From: Kocuria sp.
GTDB lineage: Bacteria > Actinomycetota > Actinomycetes > Actinomycetales > Micrococcaceae
NCBI GenBank assembly: GCA_030524035.1
Contig: JAUNHG010000001.1
Location: 616,819-680,818 of the forward strand
Direction: 5' to 3'
Length of the DNA: 64,000 bases
Numbering within the stretch: the first letter of the stretch is position 1; every line of letters starts with the position of its first letter. The position numbers and the translations under genes are program-made. The notes beneath the pieces are model-generated. The model did no database searches. It was not told where the DNA came from and was given only the letters and a program-made list of their open reading frames with translations. Shown piece by piece: positions 28,792 to 37,382 of this stretch.

Positions 28792-28797
28792 GGTTGG

Positions 28798-29928
28798 ATG
28801 ACAACCGCGCACTCTGGCCCACAATCGTCCCCACCGTCTTTGGACCTCCGCTGTGACCCCGCAGAACTGACCGCTGCGTTAATCGATATTGAGTCCGTAT
28901 CCGGCGGGGAAAAACGGATTGCCGATGCTGTGGAAGCTGCTCTACGCGAATACCCCCACCTGACGGTGCATCGTGATGGCGACGCTATCGTGGCCCGGAC
29001 CTCCCTGGGGCGTGACGAGCGGGTGATTTTGGCTGGTCACTTGGATACGGTGCCTCTACCCACGGTGGCGGGTGCGCGAGGGGGTGTGCCGTCGTCGTGG
29101 TCGGGGGAAGAAGGCGGAGATGACCGTATTCTTTATGGGCGTGGTGCCACAGATATGAAAGGTGGAGTGGCTGTCCAACTGGCTTTGGCAGTCACCATGA
29201 CCCAGCCTCATCGGGATGTTACGTATGTGTTTTATGACCACGAGGAAGTCGATTCCACCCAGTCAGGGCTGGCCAGGTTGTACCGTAATGCCCCGCAGCT
29301 ACTGGCAGCAGATTTCGCGATTCTGTTGGAACCCACACACGGCACGGTAGAAGGTGGATGTAACGGCACGTTACGGTTTACCATCAGCCCCACCGGCCTG
29401 GCGGCCCATTCTGGCAGAGCCTGGCGCGGGGATAACGCTATCCACAAACTCGCTGATGTACTGACAGTGTTAGCGGACTACCGACCGCAAGCCATTGAGG
29501 TGGAAGGACTGGTCTACCGGGAAGGGCTCAATGCCATCCGTATCACGGGGGGAGTAGCCGGCAACGTGATTCCCGATGCGGCCCGGGTGGAAATCAATTA
29601 CCGGTTTGCCCCGGATAAAACTCTGGAACAGGCACAACAACACTGCCGTGATGTCTTTGCAGGCCACCATCTGGAATTCGTGGACCTTTCCCCGGCGGCG
29701 CGTCCCGGCCTGGACCGTCCAGTGGCGGCTGCTTTTGTGGCCGCCGTAGGCCAGGAACCCCAGCCTAAATACGGCTGGACGGATGTTGCTAGGTTTTCAG
29801 AACAGGGCATCCCCGCTGTCAATTACGGCCCCGGGGATGCCCTGTTAGCCCATACCGACGACGAACACGTGACAGCGGGGCAAGTGCGAGCCTGTTACCG
29901 CACCATCGAATCCTGGCTGACCAGCTGA
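28798..29928 (+). CDS. dapE: Succinyl-diaminopimelate desuccinylase DapE
   Basis: Zinc-dependent M20 hydrolase of 376 residues, removing succinate from N-succinyl-LL-diaminopimelate. Metal and catalytic residues are in AGHLDTVP, GRGATDMKGG, DHEEVDS (adjacent Glu pair), LLEPTHGTVEGGCNG and near the end YGPGDALLAHTDDEHV. The lid domain has AAHSGRAWRGDNAIHKL. With dapC and dapD it gives the succinylase branch in one 6-kb stretch. The stop lies inside the end of gluD on the other strand (34-base overlap). Confidence 0.94.
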   Translation: MTTAHSGPQSSPPSLDLRCDPAELTAALIDIESVSGGEKRIADAVEAALREYPHLTVHRDGDAIVARTSLGRDERVILAGHLDTVPLPTVAGARGGVPSSWSGEEGGDDRILYGRGATDMKGGVAVQLALAVTMTQPHRDVTYVFYDHEEVDSTQSGLARLYRNAPQLLAADFAILLEPTHGTVEGGCNGTLRFTISPTGLAAHSGRAWRGDNAIHKLADVLTVLADYRPQAIEVEGLVYREGLNAIRITGGVAGNVIPDAARVEINYRFAPDKTLEQAQQHCRDVFAGHHLEFVDLSPAARPGLDRPVAAAFVAAVGQEPQPKYGWTDVARFSEQGIPAVNYGPGDALLAHTDDEHVTAGQVRACYRTIESWLTS

Positions 29929-30791
29929 GTCGGTGGTTCTGCGATCTCTGTTTGTGCGGGTTTGGGCTTGCCAGCGGTCCGATAACTTAAGAACCGTGAT
30001 AACCACTGCGCCAAGGTGGTGAGGGCAAAGTTAACCACCACAAAAATCATGGCGGCTAACAGGATGGTTTGCAGAATGTTGCCGTCACCAGAACCCAAGC
30101 GCCGGGCCGAGGCTAGTAATTCGGGGTACGTAATGATGTACCCCAATGCGGTGTCTTTCAGGATCACCACAAACTGACTCACGAGCGACGGCAACATAGC
30201 GGTCAGAGCCTGCGGAAGCAGGATGGTGCGTAATGTTTGGGAATCCGTGAGACCAATCACCAGCCCGGCTTCACGCTGACCCCGGGGAAGGCTATGCACA
30301 CCGGAGCGAATTAATTCTGCGATGACGGACCCGTTGTAGAACATCAAAGCCAGTACCACCGCCCAGAAGGGGGTATTGGCGGGCTGAACAATCCCGGTGC
30401 GACTGATCCCTAGATAAAAGAAAATCATCAACACAAGCACCGGCACCGCACGGAAAAACTCAACTACGAGAGTTGATGCGCCACGTAGCGCGCGAATCTG
30501 CGATAACCGCCCCAGCCCAAACACCATGCCAAAGGCCACGGAGAGCACCACGGCGAGCCCGGCGGCCTTGAGGGTGGAGACAATGCCGGGGAGCAGAAAA
30601 TTGCTCCAGGACCTACTACTGAGCAAGGGATTCCACTTGGCTGCTTCCAGTTGGCCGCGTTGCCCCAACTGCACCAGCACGTACCAGGCGATCAGCCCCA
30701 CAACCACCACGCTCGCAATGTTGAGCGCCAGCGTCACCATGCGGCCACGTGGGCCTTGGATATCGAATAACACATCATGTGAGGAGGACAT
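29895..30791 (-). CDS. gluD: Glutamate ABC transporter permease GluD
   Basis: Membrane subunit of a polar amino-acid importer, 298 residues, HisM/GlnP type, with an N-terminal helix before the BPD_transp_1 domain. EAA loop: SLPRGQREAGLVIGLTDSQTLRTILLPQA. It starts on the stop of gluC (TGATG, one base shared). A hydrophilic tail with KPKPAQTEIAEPPTQLV is the part whose last 34 bases overlap dapE. Order A-B-C-D and subunit types match gluABCD of Corynebacterium, but the substrate could also be glutamine or aspartate. Confidence 0.88.
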   Translation of the reverse strand: MSSSHDVLFDIQGPRGRMVTLALNIASVVVVGLIAWYVLVQLGQRGQLEAAKWNPLLSSRSWSNFLLPGIVSTLKAAGLAVVLSVAFGMVFGLGRLSQIRALRGASTLVVEFFRAVPVLVLMIFFYLGISRTGIVQPANTPFWAVVLALMFYNGSVIAELIRSGVHSLPRGQREAGLVIGLTDSQTLRTILLPQALTAMLPSLVSQFVVILKDTALGYIITYPELLASARRLGSGDGNILQTILLAAMIFVVVNFALTTLAQWLSRFLSYRTAGKPKPAQTEIAEPPTQLVSQDSMVR

Positions 30792-31477
30792 CAGCGCACC
30801 ACCGCAAACTTTCGGGAGGCCCAGGTGGTCAACAGACCCACCGGCACCACAATCAGAACAAAACCCAAGGCCACCATCACAAAGATCACGATGATGACGT
30901 CCGGGCGGAACTCGATCATGGATTTCATCAACGCGGAAATTTCCGTCACGGAGGCCGCAGCGGCCACTGTGGTGTTTTTAGTTAACGCGATCAACGTATT
31001 GCCTAAGGGCGTGATGGCACCCCGCAGTGCCTGGGGAAGGATGATCAGCCGCGCGGCGGGCAGGAAGCTCAACCCAATAGCTCGGGCGGCTTCTGCCTGG
31101 CCAACGGGTACCGTGTTAACCCCAGACCGGATTGCTTCACATACAAAAGCTGCGTGATACACCACCAACCCAATCACCGCATACCGGAAGAAGTTCTGGT
31201 CAAAATCCGTACTGAGGTTCATGTGTAGTTGCGACCACATGCCTAACACCAAGAACACCAAAATGATGGTCAACGGGGTGTTGCGGATGATGTTGACGTA
31301 CGCGGCCCCGACCCAACGCATAGATGGAATGGGGCAGATTCGCATCAGTGCCAGTACGGTGCCAACCAACATAGACCCGATCGCTGCAAAGAACGTCAGT
31401 TGGATATTGACCCAGAACGCCGCCGCGACATCAAACTGATCAAACAGGCTAGCGACATCCGAAAAATAAGTGCTCAC
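30791..31477 (-). CDS. gluC: Glutamate ABC transporter permease GluC
   Basis: First permease subunit, 228 residues, about five helices; EAA loop TVPVGQAEAARAIGLSFLPAARLIILPQALRG (split here: VPVGQAEAARAIGLS and ARLIILPQA). GTG start at 31477, 27 bases after the gluB stop. Forms a heterodimer with GluD. Confidence 0.88.
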   Translation of the reverse strand: MSTYFSDVASLFDQFDVAAAFWVNIQLTFFAAIGSMLVGTVLALMRICPIPSMRWVGAAYVNIIRNTPLTIILVFLVLGMWSQLHMNLSTDFDQNFFRYAVIGLVVYHAAFVCEAIRSGVNTVPVGQAEAARAIGLSFLPAARLIILPQALRGAITPLGNTLIALTKNTTVAAAASVTEISALMKSMIEFRPDVIIVIFVMVALGFVLIVVPVGLLTTWASRKFAVVR

Positions 31478-31504
31478 AATGCCTCTTGTGCAGAGTTGGT
31501 TGAA

Positions 31505-32338
31505 TCAGGACGCGCAGGATTCCGGGGTGGGCGGATTCAACTCCGAGTTGTAGGTGTAGTCCGCACCATCAGTGTTATCGGCGACGGCTTTTTCCCAGTC
31601 ACCGCTGTCGATCATTTTGGAGATGGCTGCGTTGACATCTTCACAGCGGTCAGAGCCTTTGGGTAAGCCCACACCGTACTGTTCTTCTGAGAATGGATTG
31701 CCCACCACACGGAAGTTGCCTTTATTGGCATCGGTGGAGGCCAAACCGGCCAAGATGATGTCGTCCGTGGTCACGGCGTCCACACCACCTGAACCCAGCA
31801 TGGTCACACAGTCCGCGTAGCCGCTTTGCTCCACCAAGTTCACGCCGGGGACTTCCTCGCGCACGTTTTCGGCAGAAGTTGAGCCCGTAACAGAACACAG
31901 ATTCTTGCCGTCTAGATCTTCGGGGCCGTTGATGGAATCGTCATCTTCACGGACCAGAAGGTCCTGACCAGCAACAAAGTATGGTCCGGCAAAGTCCACA
32001 GATTCTTTGCGCTCATCTGTGATGGAGTAGGTTGCAAAAATCATGTCCACCTGGTTGTTCTTCAGCATGTTTTCGCGGTTGGCAGAGGGCGCTTCGACCC
32101 ACTCGATCTGATCTTCCGAATACCCCAGTTCCTTGGCCACGTATTGGGCGACGTCAACATCAAAGCCCGTGTATTCACCTCCATCGGCAAACCCCAGACC
32201 GGGCTGGTCGTATTTGATGCCAACTCGCAGGGTCTCCCCGCTGCTATCGGCAGAGTTCGAGCCACCGCATGCGGATAAGGTCAGTGCCGCGACAGCTCCC
32301 AGGGCAATGACGCTGGAGATTCTTGTGGTGCGTTGCAT
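31505..32338 (-). CDS. gluB: Glutamate ABC transporter binding lipoprotein GluB
   Basis: Solute-binding protein of family 3 (SBP_bac_3), 277 residues. Signal peptide with lipobox LTLSAC (Cys24), so membrane-anchored on the outer face. The ligand pocket region shows ADGGEYTGFDVDVAQYVAKE, IFATYSITDERKESVDFAGPYF and the GSTSAENV stretch that usually binds the alpha-carboxylate. Two Cys (in NLCSVTG and YADCVTM) may form a disulphide, as in related binding proteins. GGGGAG upstream of the ATG. Confidence 0.9.
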   Translation of the reverse strand: MQRTTRISSVIALGAVAALTLSACGGSNSADSSGETLRVGIKYDQPGLGFADGGEYTGFDVDVAQYVAKELGYSEDQIEWVEAPSANRENMLKNNQVDMIFATYSITDERKESVDFAGPYFVAGQDLLVREDDDSINGPEDLDGKNLCSVTGSTSAENVREEVPGVNLVEQSGYADCVTMLGSGGVDAVTTDDIILAGLASTDANKGNFRVVGNPFSEEQYGVGLPKGSDRCEDVNAAISKMIDSGDWEKAVADNTDGADYTYNSELNPPTPESCAS

Positions 32339-32412
32339 GGTGTTCTCCCCATGGTGTTTTGGAGGGTTGATGTGTTTCGTGTGGTGGACACACGAGGAGG
32401 TCAGGAGCCTGC

Positions 32413-33198
32413 TTAGTGATTCAGGATTTTGCTGAGGAAATCCCGGGCGCGTTCTGAACGCGGGGCGTTGAAAAATTCTTCCGGGGAGTTTTCTTCTACG
32501 ATCTGGCCATCTGCCATAAAAACCACACGATCAGCCACCCGGCGGGCAAAACCCATTTCGTGGGTCACCACGATCATGGTCATCCCCTGTTGAGCCAAGT
32601 TAGCCATGGTGTCTAGGACTTCATTAATCATCTCCGGATCTAAGGCAGACGTAGGTTCGTCAAACAGCATCACCTTGGGGCTCATAGCCAAAGCTCGTGC
32701 GATAGCCACGCGCTGTTGCTGGCCCCCGGATAGCTGAGCGGGCAGCTTATGCGCTTGGTTATCCACTCCCACCCGTGTGAGTAGTTCCATAGCCCGTTCT
32801 TTCGCTTGCGCTGCGGACTTGCCTCGTACTTTTATGGGCCCCAGGGTGACGTTCTGCAGCACAGACTTATGGGCGAACAGGTTGAAAGACTGGAAAACCA
32901 TGCCCACATCCGCGCGTAGCTTTGCCAGTGCTTTGCCTTCTTGGGGCAGGGGGCTGCCATCGATGGTGATTTCGCCGTCGTCGATGGTTTCGAGGCGGTT
33001 GATGGTGCGGCACAGCGTGGACTTGCCGGAGCCAGAGGGGCCGATGATCACCACAACTTCCCCCCGCTTGACTTCCAGGTTGATATCCCGCAGTACATGG
33101 AGCTCCCCATAATGCTTGTTGACTTGGGATATACGGACCAGCGTGTGGCCGGTCGCGGTGGAGATCGGACTTGTGGGTGGACTGACTGTCTGGGGCAT
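32413..33198 (-). CDS. gluA: Glutamate ABC transporter ATPase GluA
   Basis: Polar amino-acid transporter ATPase, 261 residues. Walker [11 protein letters not shown]-loop [12 protein letters not shown], signature LSGGQQQR, Walker [15 protein letters not shown], switch His VVTHE. A longer frame from 33300 is open, but its first 34 residues are not ATPase-like; ATG 33198 fits. TATCTT ends 6 bases before this ATG and no ribosome-binding site is seen, suggesting a leaderless operon transcript gluA-gluB-gluC-gluD. Confidence 0.93.
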   Translation of the reverse strand: MPQTVSPPTSPISTATGHTLVRISQVNKHYGELHVLRDINLEVKRGEVVVIIGPSGSGKSTLCRTINRLETIDDGEITIDGSPLPQEGKALAKLRADVGMVFQSFNLFAHKSVLQNVTLGPIKVRGKSAAQAKERAMELLTRVGVDNQAHKLPAQLSGGQQQRVAIARALAMSPKVMLFDEPTSALDPEMINEVLDTMANLAQQGMTMIVVTHEMGFARRVADRVVFMADGQIVEENSPEEFFNAPRSERARDFLSKILNH

Positions 33199-33204
33199 GT
33201 GATG

Positions 33205-33210
33205 AAGATA
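33205..33210 (-). promoter_or_regulatory. Candidate -10 (TATCTT) of gluABCD
   Basis: TATCTT fits TANNNT and ends 6 bases before the ATG at 33198; leaderless layout. Confidence 0.45.
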
Positions 33211-33329
33211 ACCGAGAAACGCAGTTCGTGATGTACAACACGTTGTTGTGTGGTGAATTTGTTCGCCGTCATCCACCTGGCGGCGAATCAGCGAAGGCAA
33301 GCTGGGGTACCTGGGTCAGAGCGGGGCGC

Positions 33330-33335
33330 TACCGT
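33330..33335 (+). promoter_or_regulatory. Candidate -10 (TACCGT) of the LOG-family gene
   Basis: TACCGT fits TANNNT and ends 6 bases before the ATG at 33342; no ribosome-binding site. Confidence 0.45.
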
Positions 33336-33341
33336 TGACCC

Positions 33342-34175
33342 ATGACGTCACAACCTTCCCAAAACTCTGCCGAAGCTCAACCGTTCCGCCACAAAGGTCC
33401 AATTATTTTGCGCGGCCGTGAACTACAGCGCAGCACATCCGATCAACGCTTCCTGGAACCAGAGGTGATAGCAGGGCGGGATTCCGGCGATTTCACGCGC
33501 ACGGACCCGTGGAGGGTTTTGCGGATCCAAAGCGAATTTGTGGACGGGTTTGACACCCTGTCCCGTCTGGGGCCTGCTATTTCTGTTTTCGGGTCAGCCC
33601 GAACCCCGGAATCTTCCCCCGAATACGCCATGGGGCGTGAGGTCGGGCGCCAGCTGGGGGAGGCTGGATACACCGTCATGACCGGTGGTGGCCCGGGAAT
33701 TATGGAAGCAGCCAATCGGGGTGCCCACGATGTTGGTGCCCGATCCGTGGGGCTGGGCATTGAACTGCCACACGAACAAGGACTGAATCAGTACATAGAT
33801 TTGGGAATTAACTTTCGATACTTCTTTGTCCGCAAGACCATGTTCGCCAAGTACTCCCAGGGCTTTATTGTGCTGCCGGGTGGATTTGGCACCTTGGATG
33901 AACTCTTTGAATCTCTGACGTTGGTACAGACCGGCAAAATGACTCGGTTCCCCGTGGTGTTGATGGGCGAGCGGTATTGGGCTCCGCTAGTGGAGTGGAT
34001 CAAAGAAACTTTGGTTGGTGAAGGCATGATTTCCTCCACCGACCCCGAGCTGCTGTGCGTCACGGATTCACCCCAGCAGGCCGTGACGGTTATGCGTGAA
34101 GCCCACGAGCGCCGCATGGAAAAACAGCACGACGCCGCAGGCGAGTTTCGTGAACTTTGGGAGGATCAAGGGTGA
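33342..34175 (+). CDS. LOG/TIGR00730 family protein (cytokinin-riboside phosphoribohydrolase type)
   Basis: Rossmann-fold nucleotide hydrolase of the LOG family, 277 residues. Family signatures are complete: GGGPGIMEAANRGA and PGGFGTLDELFE, plus FFVRKTMFAKYSQGFIVLPGG. LOG enzymes release base from nucleoside 5'-monophosphates (cytokinin activation in plants; purine or unknown substrates in bacteria). An N-terminal extension of about 60 residues precedes the fold, usual for actinobacterial members. The stop overlaps the next gene's GTG start. Confidence 0.92.
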   Translation: MTSQPSQNSAEAQPFRHKGPIILRGRELQRSTSDQRFLEPEVIAGRDSGDFTRTDPWRVLRIQSEFVDGFDTLSRLGPAISVFGSARTPESSPEYAMGREVGRQLGEAGYTVMTGGGPGIMEAANRGAHDVGARSVGLGIELPHEQGLNQYIDLGINFRYFFVRKTMFAKYSQGFIVLPGGFGTLDELFESLTLVQTGKMTRFPVVLMGERYWAPLVEWIKETLVGEGMISSTDPELLCVTDSPQQAVTVMREAHERRMEKQHDAAGEFRELWEDQG

Positions 34176-35434
34176 CAAATTCGGTGGCCACCATGGATGT
34201 CCACCGCGGTTTGATGCGCATAACCCAGCGAGCGGCGGTGGCGGTGTCCGCCATGCCCTGGTGGGTTCAGGCGCTGCTGATCTGGCTGGCCTCACGGGTG
34301 TGGGCGTGGGTGATCTTCAGTGTGGTGGACCGGCAGGCACCGGATGGCCCTTGGGGAGCCAGCCCTCTGGGGTATTTCGCGTTCGTGAGTATTTGGGATG
34401 GCCAGTGGTACGAACAGGTGCACGATGCCGGGTACCCAACCCAACTGCCACGGAGTGAATCGGGGGTGGTGGAACCCAACGCGTGGGCTTTCTACCCCGT
34501 GTTTCCCCTGGTTGTGCGGGGTATCACCGCAGTAACGGGGTTGCCCTGGACCATTGCGGCTCCGACCCTAGCGTTGGTAGCGGGATTCGTGGCCTCTGTG
34601 GTGGTGCTCCGGCTGTTCCGGGAATTTCTACCGGACGCAGCAGCCCTGTGGGCCCTGGCGGTGGTGGCTTTTGGGCCTGCCTCACCGATCTTCCAGACGG
34701 CCTACGCTGAATCCCTTCACGTGGCCATGCTGGCGGGTGTGTTGTTGTTGGTGCTCCGTGGGCGCGTGCTGTGGTCGGTGGGATTGATTCTGCTGATGTG
34801 TTTAACCCGCCCGGCGGGTGTTCCCTTTGCAGCGGCATTGGGATTGACGTGGTTCATTCGTGCTGTGCGTTCCTTGCGTACTACTCATCGGGCCGGTGGT
34901 GTGACCGTACGCGACTGTGTGCGGGTTTTTGACGCGTGGTTTTGGTTGGCGTTGTGGTCCTGTGCCTGTGCGTTGCTCTGGCCGTTGCTGGCGTGGGTGG
35001 CCACCGGAGAAATGAGTGCATATACCCAGACCGAAACCGCGTGGCGGGGGACGTCATTGGTGGTTTTTGAACCGTGGTTCCTTCTGGGGAGAACATTTTT
35101 TGGCCCGGGGTGGGGTGTGCTGGCGCTACTTGTGCTGGTGGGTGGTGCTGTCCTGATCATGACCACGCGTACGGTGCGTCAAACGTTGCCCGGGGTGGTC
35201 TGGATGTGGGTGATCTGCTATGGCGTGTATTTGTTGGCTTTTCTGCATCCGCAGTCGTCAACGTTTCGGATGCTCATTCCTTTGTTTGTCATGGCAGCGC
35301 CGGCGGTAGTCATGAGTGAAGACCGCGCATACCGAATCACATTGGTGCTTGTGGGGGCCGTTTTTCAGATCGTTTTTGTGGGGTACTTGTGGCAGTGGTC
35401 GCCACTTCCTAGTGGTGGCGACTGGCCCCCGTAA
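34172..35434 (+). CDS. Polytopic GT-C-like membrane glycosyltransferase (PIG-V/mannosyltransferase-like)
   Basis: Integral membrane protein of 420 residues with about ten hydrophobic helices. The outer loop after helix one contains IWDGQWYEQVHDAGYP, close to the WDGxWYxxIAxxGY pattern of PIG-V-like mannosyltransferases, followed by a second Asp/Glu-bearing loop with EPNAWAFYPVFPLVVR. Probably transfers a sugar from a polyprenyl-phosphate donor on the outer face. Start GTG 34172 (GTGA overlap with the LOG gene) has GGGAGG upstream. Donor, acceptor and product are unknown. Confidence 0.75.
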   Translation: MTNSVATMDVHRGLMRITQRAAVAVSAMPWWVQALLIWLASRVWAWVIFSVVDRQAPDGPWGASPLGYFAFVSIWDGQWYEQVHDAGYPTQLPRSESGVVEPNAWAFYPVFPLVVRGITAVTGLPWTIAAPTLALVAGFVASVVVLRLFREFLPDAAALWALAVVAFGPASPIFQTAYAESLHVAMLAGVLLLVLRGRVLWSVGLILLMCLTRPAGVPFAAALGLTWFIRAVRSLRTTHRAGGVTVRDCVRVFDAWFWLALWSCACALLWPLLAWVATGEMSAYTQTETAWRGTSLVVFEPWFLLGRTFFGPGWGVLALLVLVGGAVLIMTTRTVRQTLPGVVWMWVICYGVYLLAFLHPQSSTFRMLIPLFVMAAPAVVMSEDRAYRITLVLVGAVFQIVFVGYLWQWSPLPSGGDWPP

Positions 35435-35537
35435 GTTGCCGTGATGGCAGCGAGCCAGATGGTCGCGGTCGCAAACATTGAAAACTCGTCCGGTAGGATG
35501 TGTTGAAAGTTTCACGTCGATGACAGGAGAGCAACCG

Positions 35538-35705
35538 ATGGCGGCTATGAAGCCGAGGACTGGTGACGGTCCCATGGAAGTCACCAAGGAAGGCCGCAGT
35601 CTGATTATGCGCGTACCGCTAGAAGGCGGTGGACGCTTGGTGGTTGAACTCAAGGCCGACGAAGCTGCGGAACTCAAGAAATGCTTAGAAGGCGTGGCTT
35701 CCTGA
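35538..35705 (+). CDS. DUF3117 small protein
   Basis: 55 residues, MAAMKPRTGDGPMEVTKEGR at the start and a VVELKADEAAELKKCL end: a complete DUF3117 protein, nearly invariant across actinobacteria and of unknown function. ATG 35538 has ACAGGAG 6-9 bases upstream. TAGGAT at 35494-35499 is a possible -10. A perfect hairpin follows immediately. Confidence 0.93.
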   Translation: MAAMKPRTGDGPMEVTKEGRSLIMRVPLEGGGRLVVELKADEAAELKKCLEGVAS

Positions 35706-35715
35706 ATCTGCCTTC

Positions 35716-35762
35716 CACGCTACGAGCCCTCCGCCCTTTCGGGGCGGAGGGCTCGTAGCGTG
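35716..35762. terminator. Perfect 21-bp hairpin after DUF3117
   Basis: Arms 35716-35736 and 35742-35762 are perfectly complementary (core CGAGCCCTCCGCCC) with a 5-base TTTCG loop. It separates DUF3117 from the convergent methyltransferase gene. Confidence 0.92.
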
Positions 35763-35783
35763 CTGACGTGCAACACCAGTCAG

Positions 35784-36437
35784 CTATACGGTGGGGGACG
35801 TCGAGTTCTTTTTGACGGCCACAAAAAGGCCGGAACCCGTGGGGAAAATCGTGGAAAAAAACCGTTCGTCCTCCCGGAACACACGGTGCACTTCACGGTG
35901 GATTCTGCTGGTTTCGTCGCGAGCGACCGGGTCCGGCACGTTGTCCTGATTCAAAGTGTCCTGGACAATCAAAGTCCCGCCGGGGCGCAGCATCCGACTT
36001 GCTTCATCCACGTACAGCAAAGTGTTTGCGGAGTCAGCATCAAGGAACACAAGATCATAGTTTTCGCTGGAGAGTCGAGACAGCACCAAGGAAGCCCTCC
36101 CGGAGATGGTACGAATCCGGTGCCCGGCTACGCCAGCTTCCCGGAAAGTTTCCCGCGCTGCCCGCAGGGCGCGGACGTCTGTGTCAATGGTGGTCAGCAC
36201 GGCACCATCGGGAAGACCCCGCAGAATAGCGGTGCCGGACACCCCGGTTCCGGTGCCCACTTCCACCGCAGAGTTCGGTTGTGCTGCAGCGGTGAGAACC
36301 GTCAAGGCCGCTGCCACCCCCGGGGTCACCGGACGTAGGCCCAAAGTGACGGCCCGTTCGCGTGCGCGCAATAAGACTTCGTCCTCCCGAGGGTAAGCCT
36401 CGGCATAGGACCAGCTGGTGGTCTTGCCCCGGCCCAT
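35784..36437 (-). CDS. SAM-dependent O-methyltransferase (family 3)
   Basis: Class I methyltransferase of 217 residues. SAM site VEVGTGTGVSGTAIL, acidic ribose-binding TIDTD, catalytic metal-site region YDLVFLDADSANTLLYVDEA and GGTLIVQDTLN. It matches the catechol-O-methyltransferase-like family to which mycobacterial Rv1220c belongs. In mycobacteria this gene lies divergent to sigE, with rseA and tatB beyond. Here tatB is still nearby and an anti-sigma-like protein follows, but no sigma factor gene is present. The methyl acceptor is unknown. Confidence 0.85.
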   Translation of the reverse strand: MGRGKTTSWSYAEAYPREDEVLLRARERAVTLGLRPVTPGVAAALTVLTAAAQPNSAVEVGTGTGVSGTAILRGLPDGAVLTTIDTDVRALRAARETFREAGVAGHRIRTISGRASLVLSRLSSENYDLVFLDADSANTLLYVDEASRMLRPGGTLIVQDTLNQDNVPDPVARDETSRIHREVHRVFREDERFFSTIFPTGSGLFVAVKKNSTSPTV

Positions 36438-36679
36438 TCACAACCTCCCGGTCAGCGGTCTTGACGTGGCGTCTGCACACACTCCTTACCGCATGCGCCT
36501 CAAGCATCCTACTCGCCACGACCTTCTCAGTGCTTCTGCCCCTGGCAACTCATGAATATCCGGCTGAATGCGAGCCTTCGCCCAGCGCGTGTTCAGGTTA
36601 TGCCGTGACTATGGTCTCAATTTCATACTCGTCCGCTTGTCGGTCATGGATCACAAGCCTGCCCCTGGATTGATGCGAC
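36438..36679. other. Gap where sigE would be expected
   Basis: 242 bases between the methyltransferase and the anti-sigma-like gene. All three plus-strand frames were read for sigma-70 region 2/4 or zinc-finger motifs; none found. A 98-codon frame starts at ATG 36568 but overlaps the next gene and resembles nothing. Confidence 0.5.
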
Positions 36680-37339
36680 GTGCACAAGGCTTTCTGGACC
36701 CAACGAATCATGGTGACTTCCCTGGCGGTCTCCATGTTCCTGGTGGTGGGTGTGGCGCTATCCGGCTGGTACGTGGGATCTGGCGGTTCCGGGGCCACTG
36801 GTGGTGCCGCGCCGGTTTCCGGGGCCACGTGGGTGGACCCGCAGGCTCTGGTGCATGCGCGTAGTTCTGATGTTGACGCTTTGCGGGCCGATAGCTGGAC
36901 GCTGCCCCTGGTGGGGTTAAACGGATACAGCATTGAATCGTTACGCCACACCACCGTGGCAGGGCAGCCGGCTATTACCACGGTGGTGAAACACGACCGT
37001 AATGGTCGGATCACCGTGGTGGAACAGCGTGGACACATTGATCCAGATCATCCGGTCGTGGGGGACACCGACCTTCCGGCCAGCGCGGCGGGTCTAGAGC
37101 CCACCATCATTTCCGGTGCCACAGTGTGGATCCATGACGGTGCGTCATGGCGAGCTATGATCGTGCACGATGATGTCGCCTACACGTTAGTGGCAGATAC
37201 TGCGCCCCCAGCAATGGCTGATCTGCTGCAACAGGTGGAAGCCGGGCACCGTGCAGCACTGGACAAACCCGTAACGTCCGATCCCGGAACGTTGGAGACC
37301 ATTGTGCTGGGATGGCGTCGCATTCTGGGACTCCAGTGA
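36680..37339 (+). CDS. Anti-sigma-like membrane protein lacking the zinc-finger domain
   Basis: 219 residues from GTG 36680 (ATG 36710 also possible; neither has a ribosome-binding site). One membrane helix (about 11-32) is followed by a Gly/Ser linker and an extracytoplasmic domain with LVGLNGYSIESLRHTTVAGQ, ATVWIHDGASWRAMI and a C-terminal amphipathic helix ending VLGWRRILGLQ. The outer domain resembles my memory of the C-terminal part of anti-sigma factors next to sigE in Arthrobacter relatives. The expected cytoplasmic zf-HC2 (HxxxCxxC) domain is absent and an in-frame stop lies at 36671. Position between the O-methyltransferase and tatB supports this reading, but function is inferred. 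Confidence 0.55.
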   Translation: MHKAFWTQRIMVTSLAVSMFLVVGVALSGWYVGSGGSGATGGAAPVSGATWVDPQALVHARSSDVDALRADSWTLPLVGLNGYSIESLRHTTVAGQPAITTVVKHDRNGRITVVEQRGHIDPDHPVVGDTDLPASAAGLEPTIISGATVWIHDGASWRAMIVHDDVAYTLVADTAPPAMADLLQQVEAGHRAALDKPVTSDPGTLETIVLGWRRILGLQ

Positions 37340-37369
37340 GCACACGCCGTATCCGTCCCGCGCGACTGC

Positions 37370-37375
37370 TAAGGT
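37370..37375 (+). promoter_or_regulatory. Candidate -10 (TAAGGT) of tatB
   Basis: TAAGGT fits TANNNT and ends 7 bases before the GTG at 37383; no ribosome-binding site. Confidence 0.45.
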
Positions 37376-37382
37376 CTTAGCC

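Noticed and set aside
36568..36864. 98-codon ORF in the gap before the anti-sigma-like gene, considered as a sigE or rseA relic
   Set aside because: No sigma-70 or zinc-finger motif; overlaps the next gene in another frame and lacks a ribosome-binding site.
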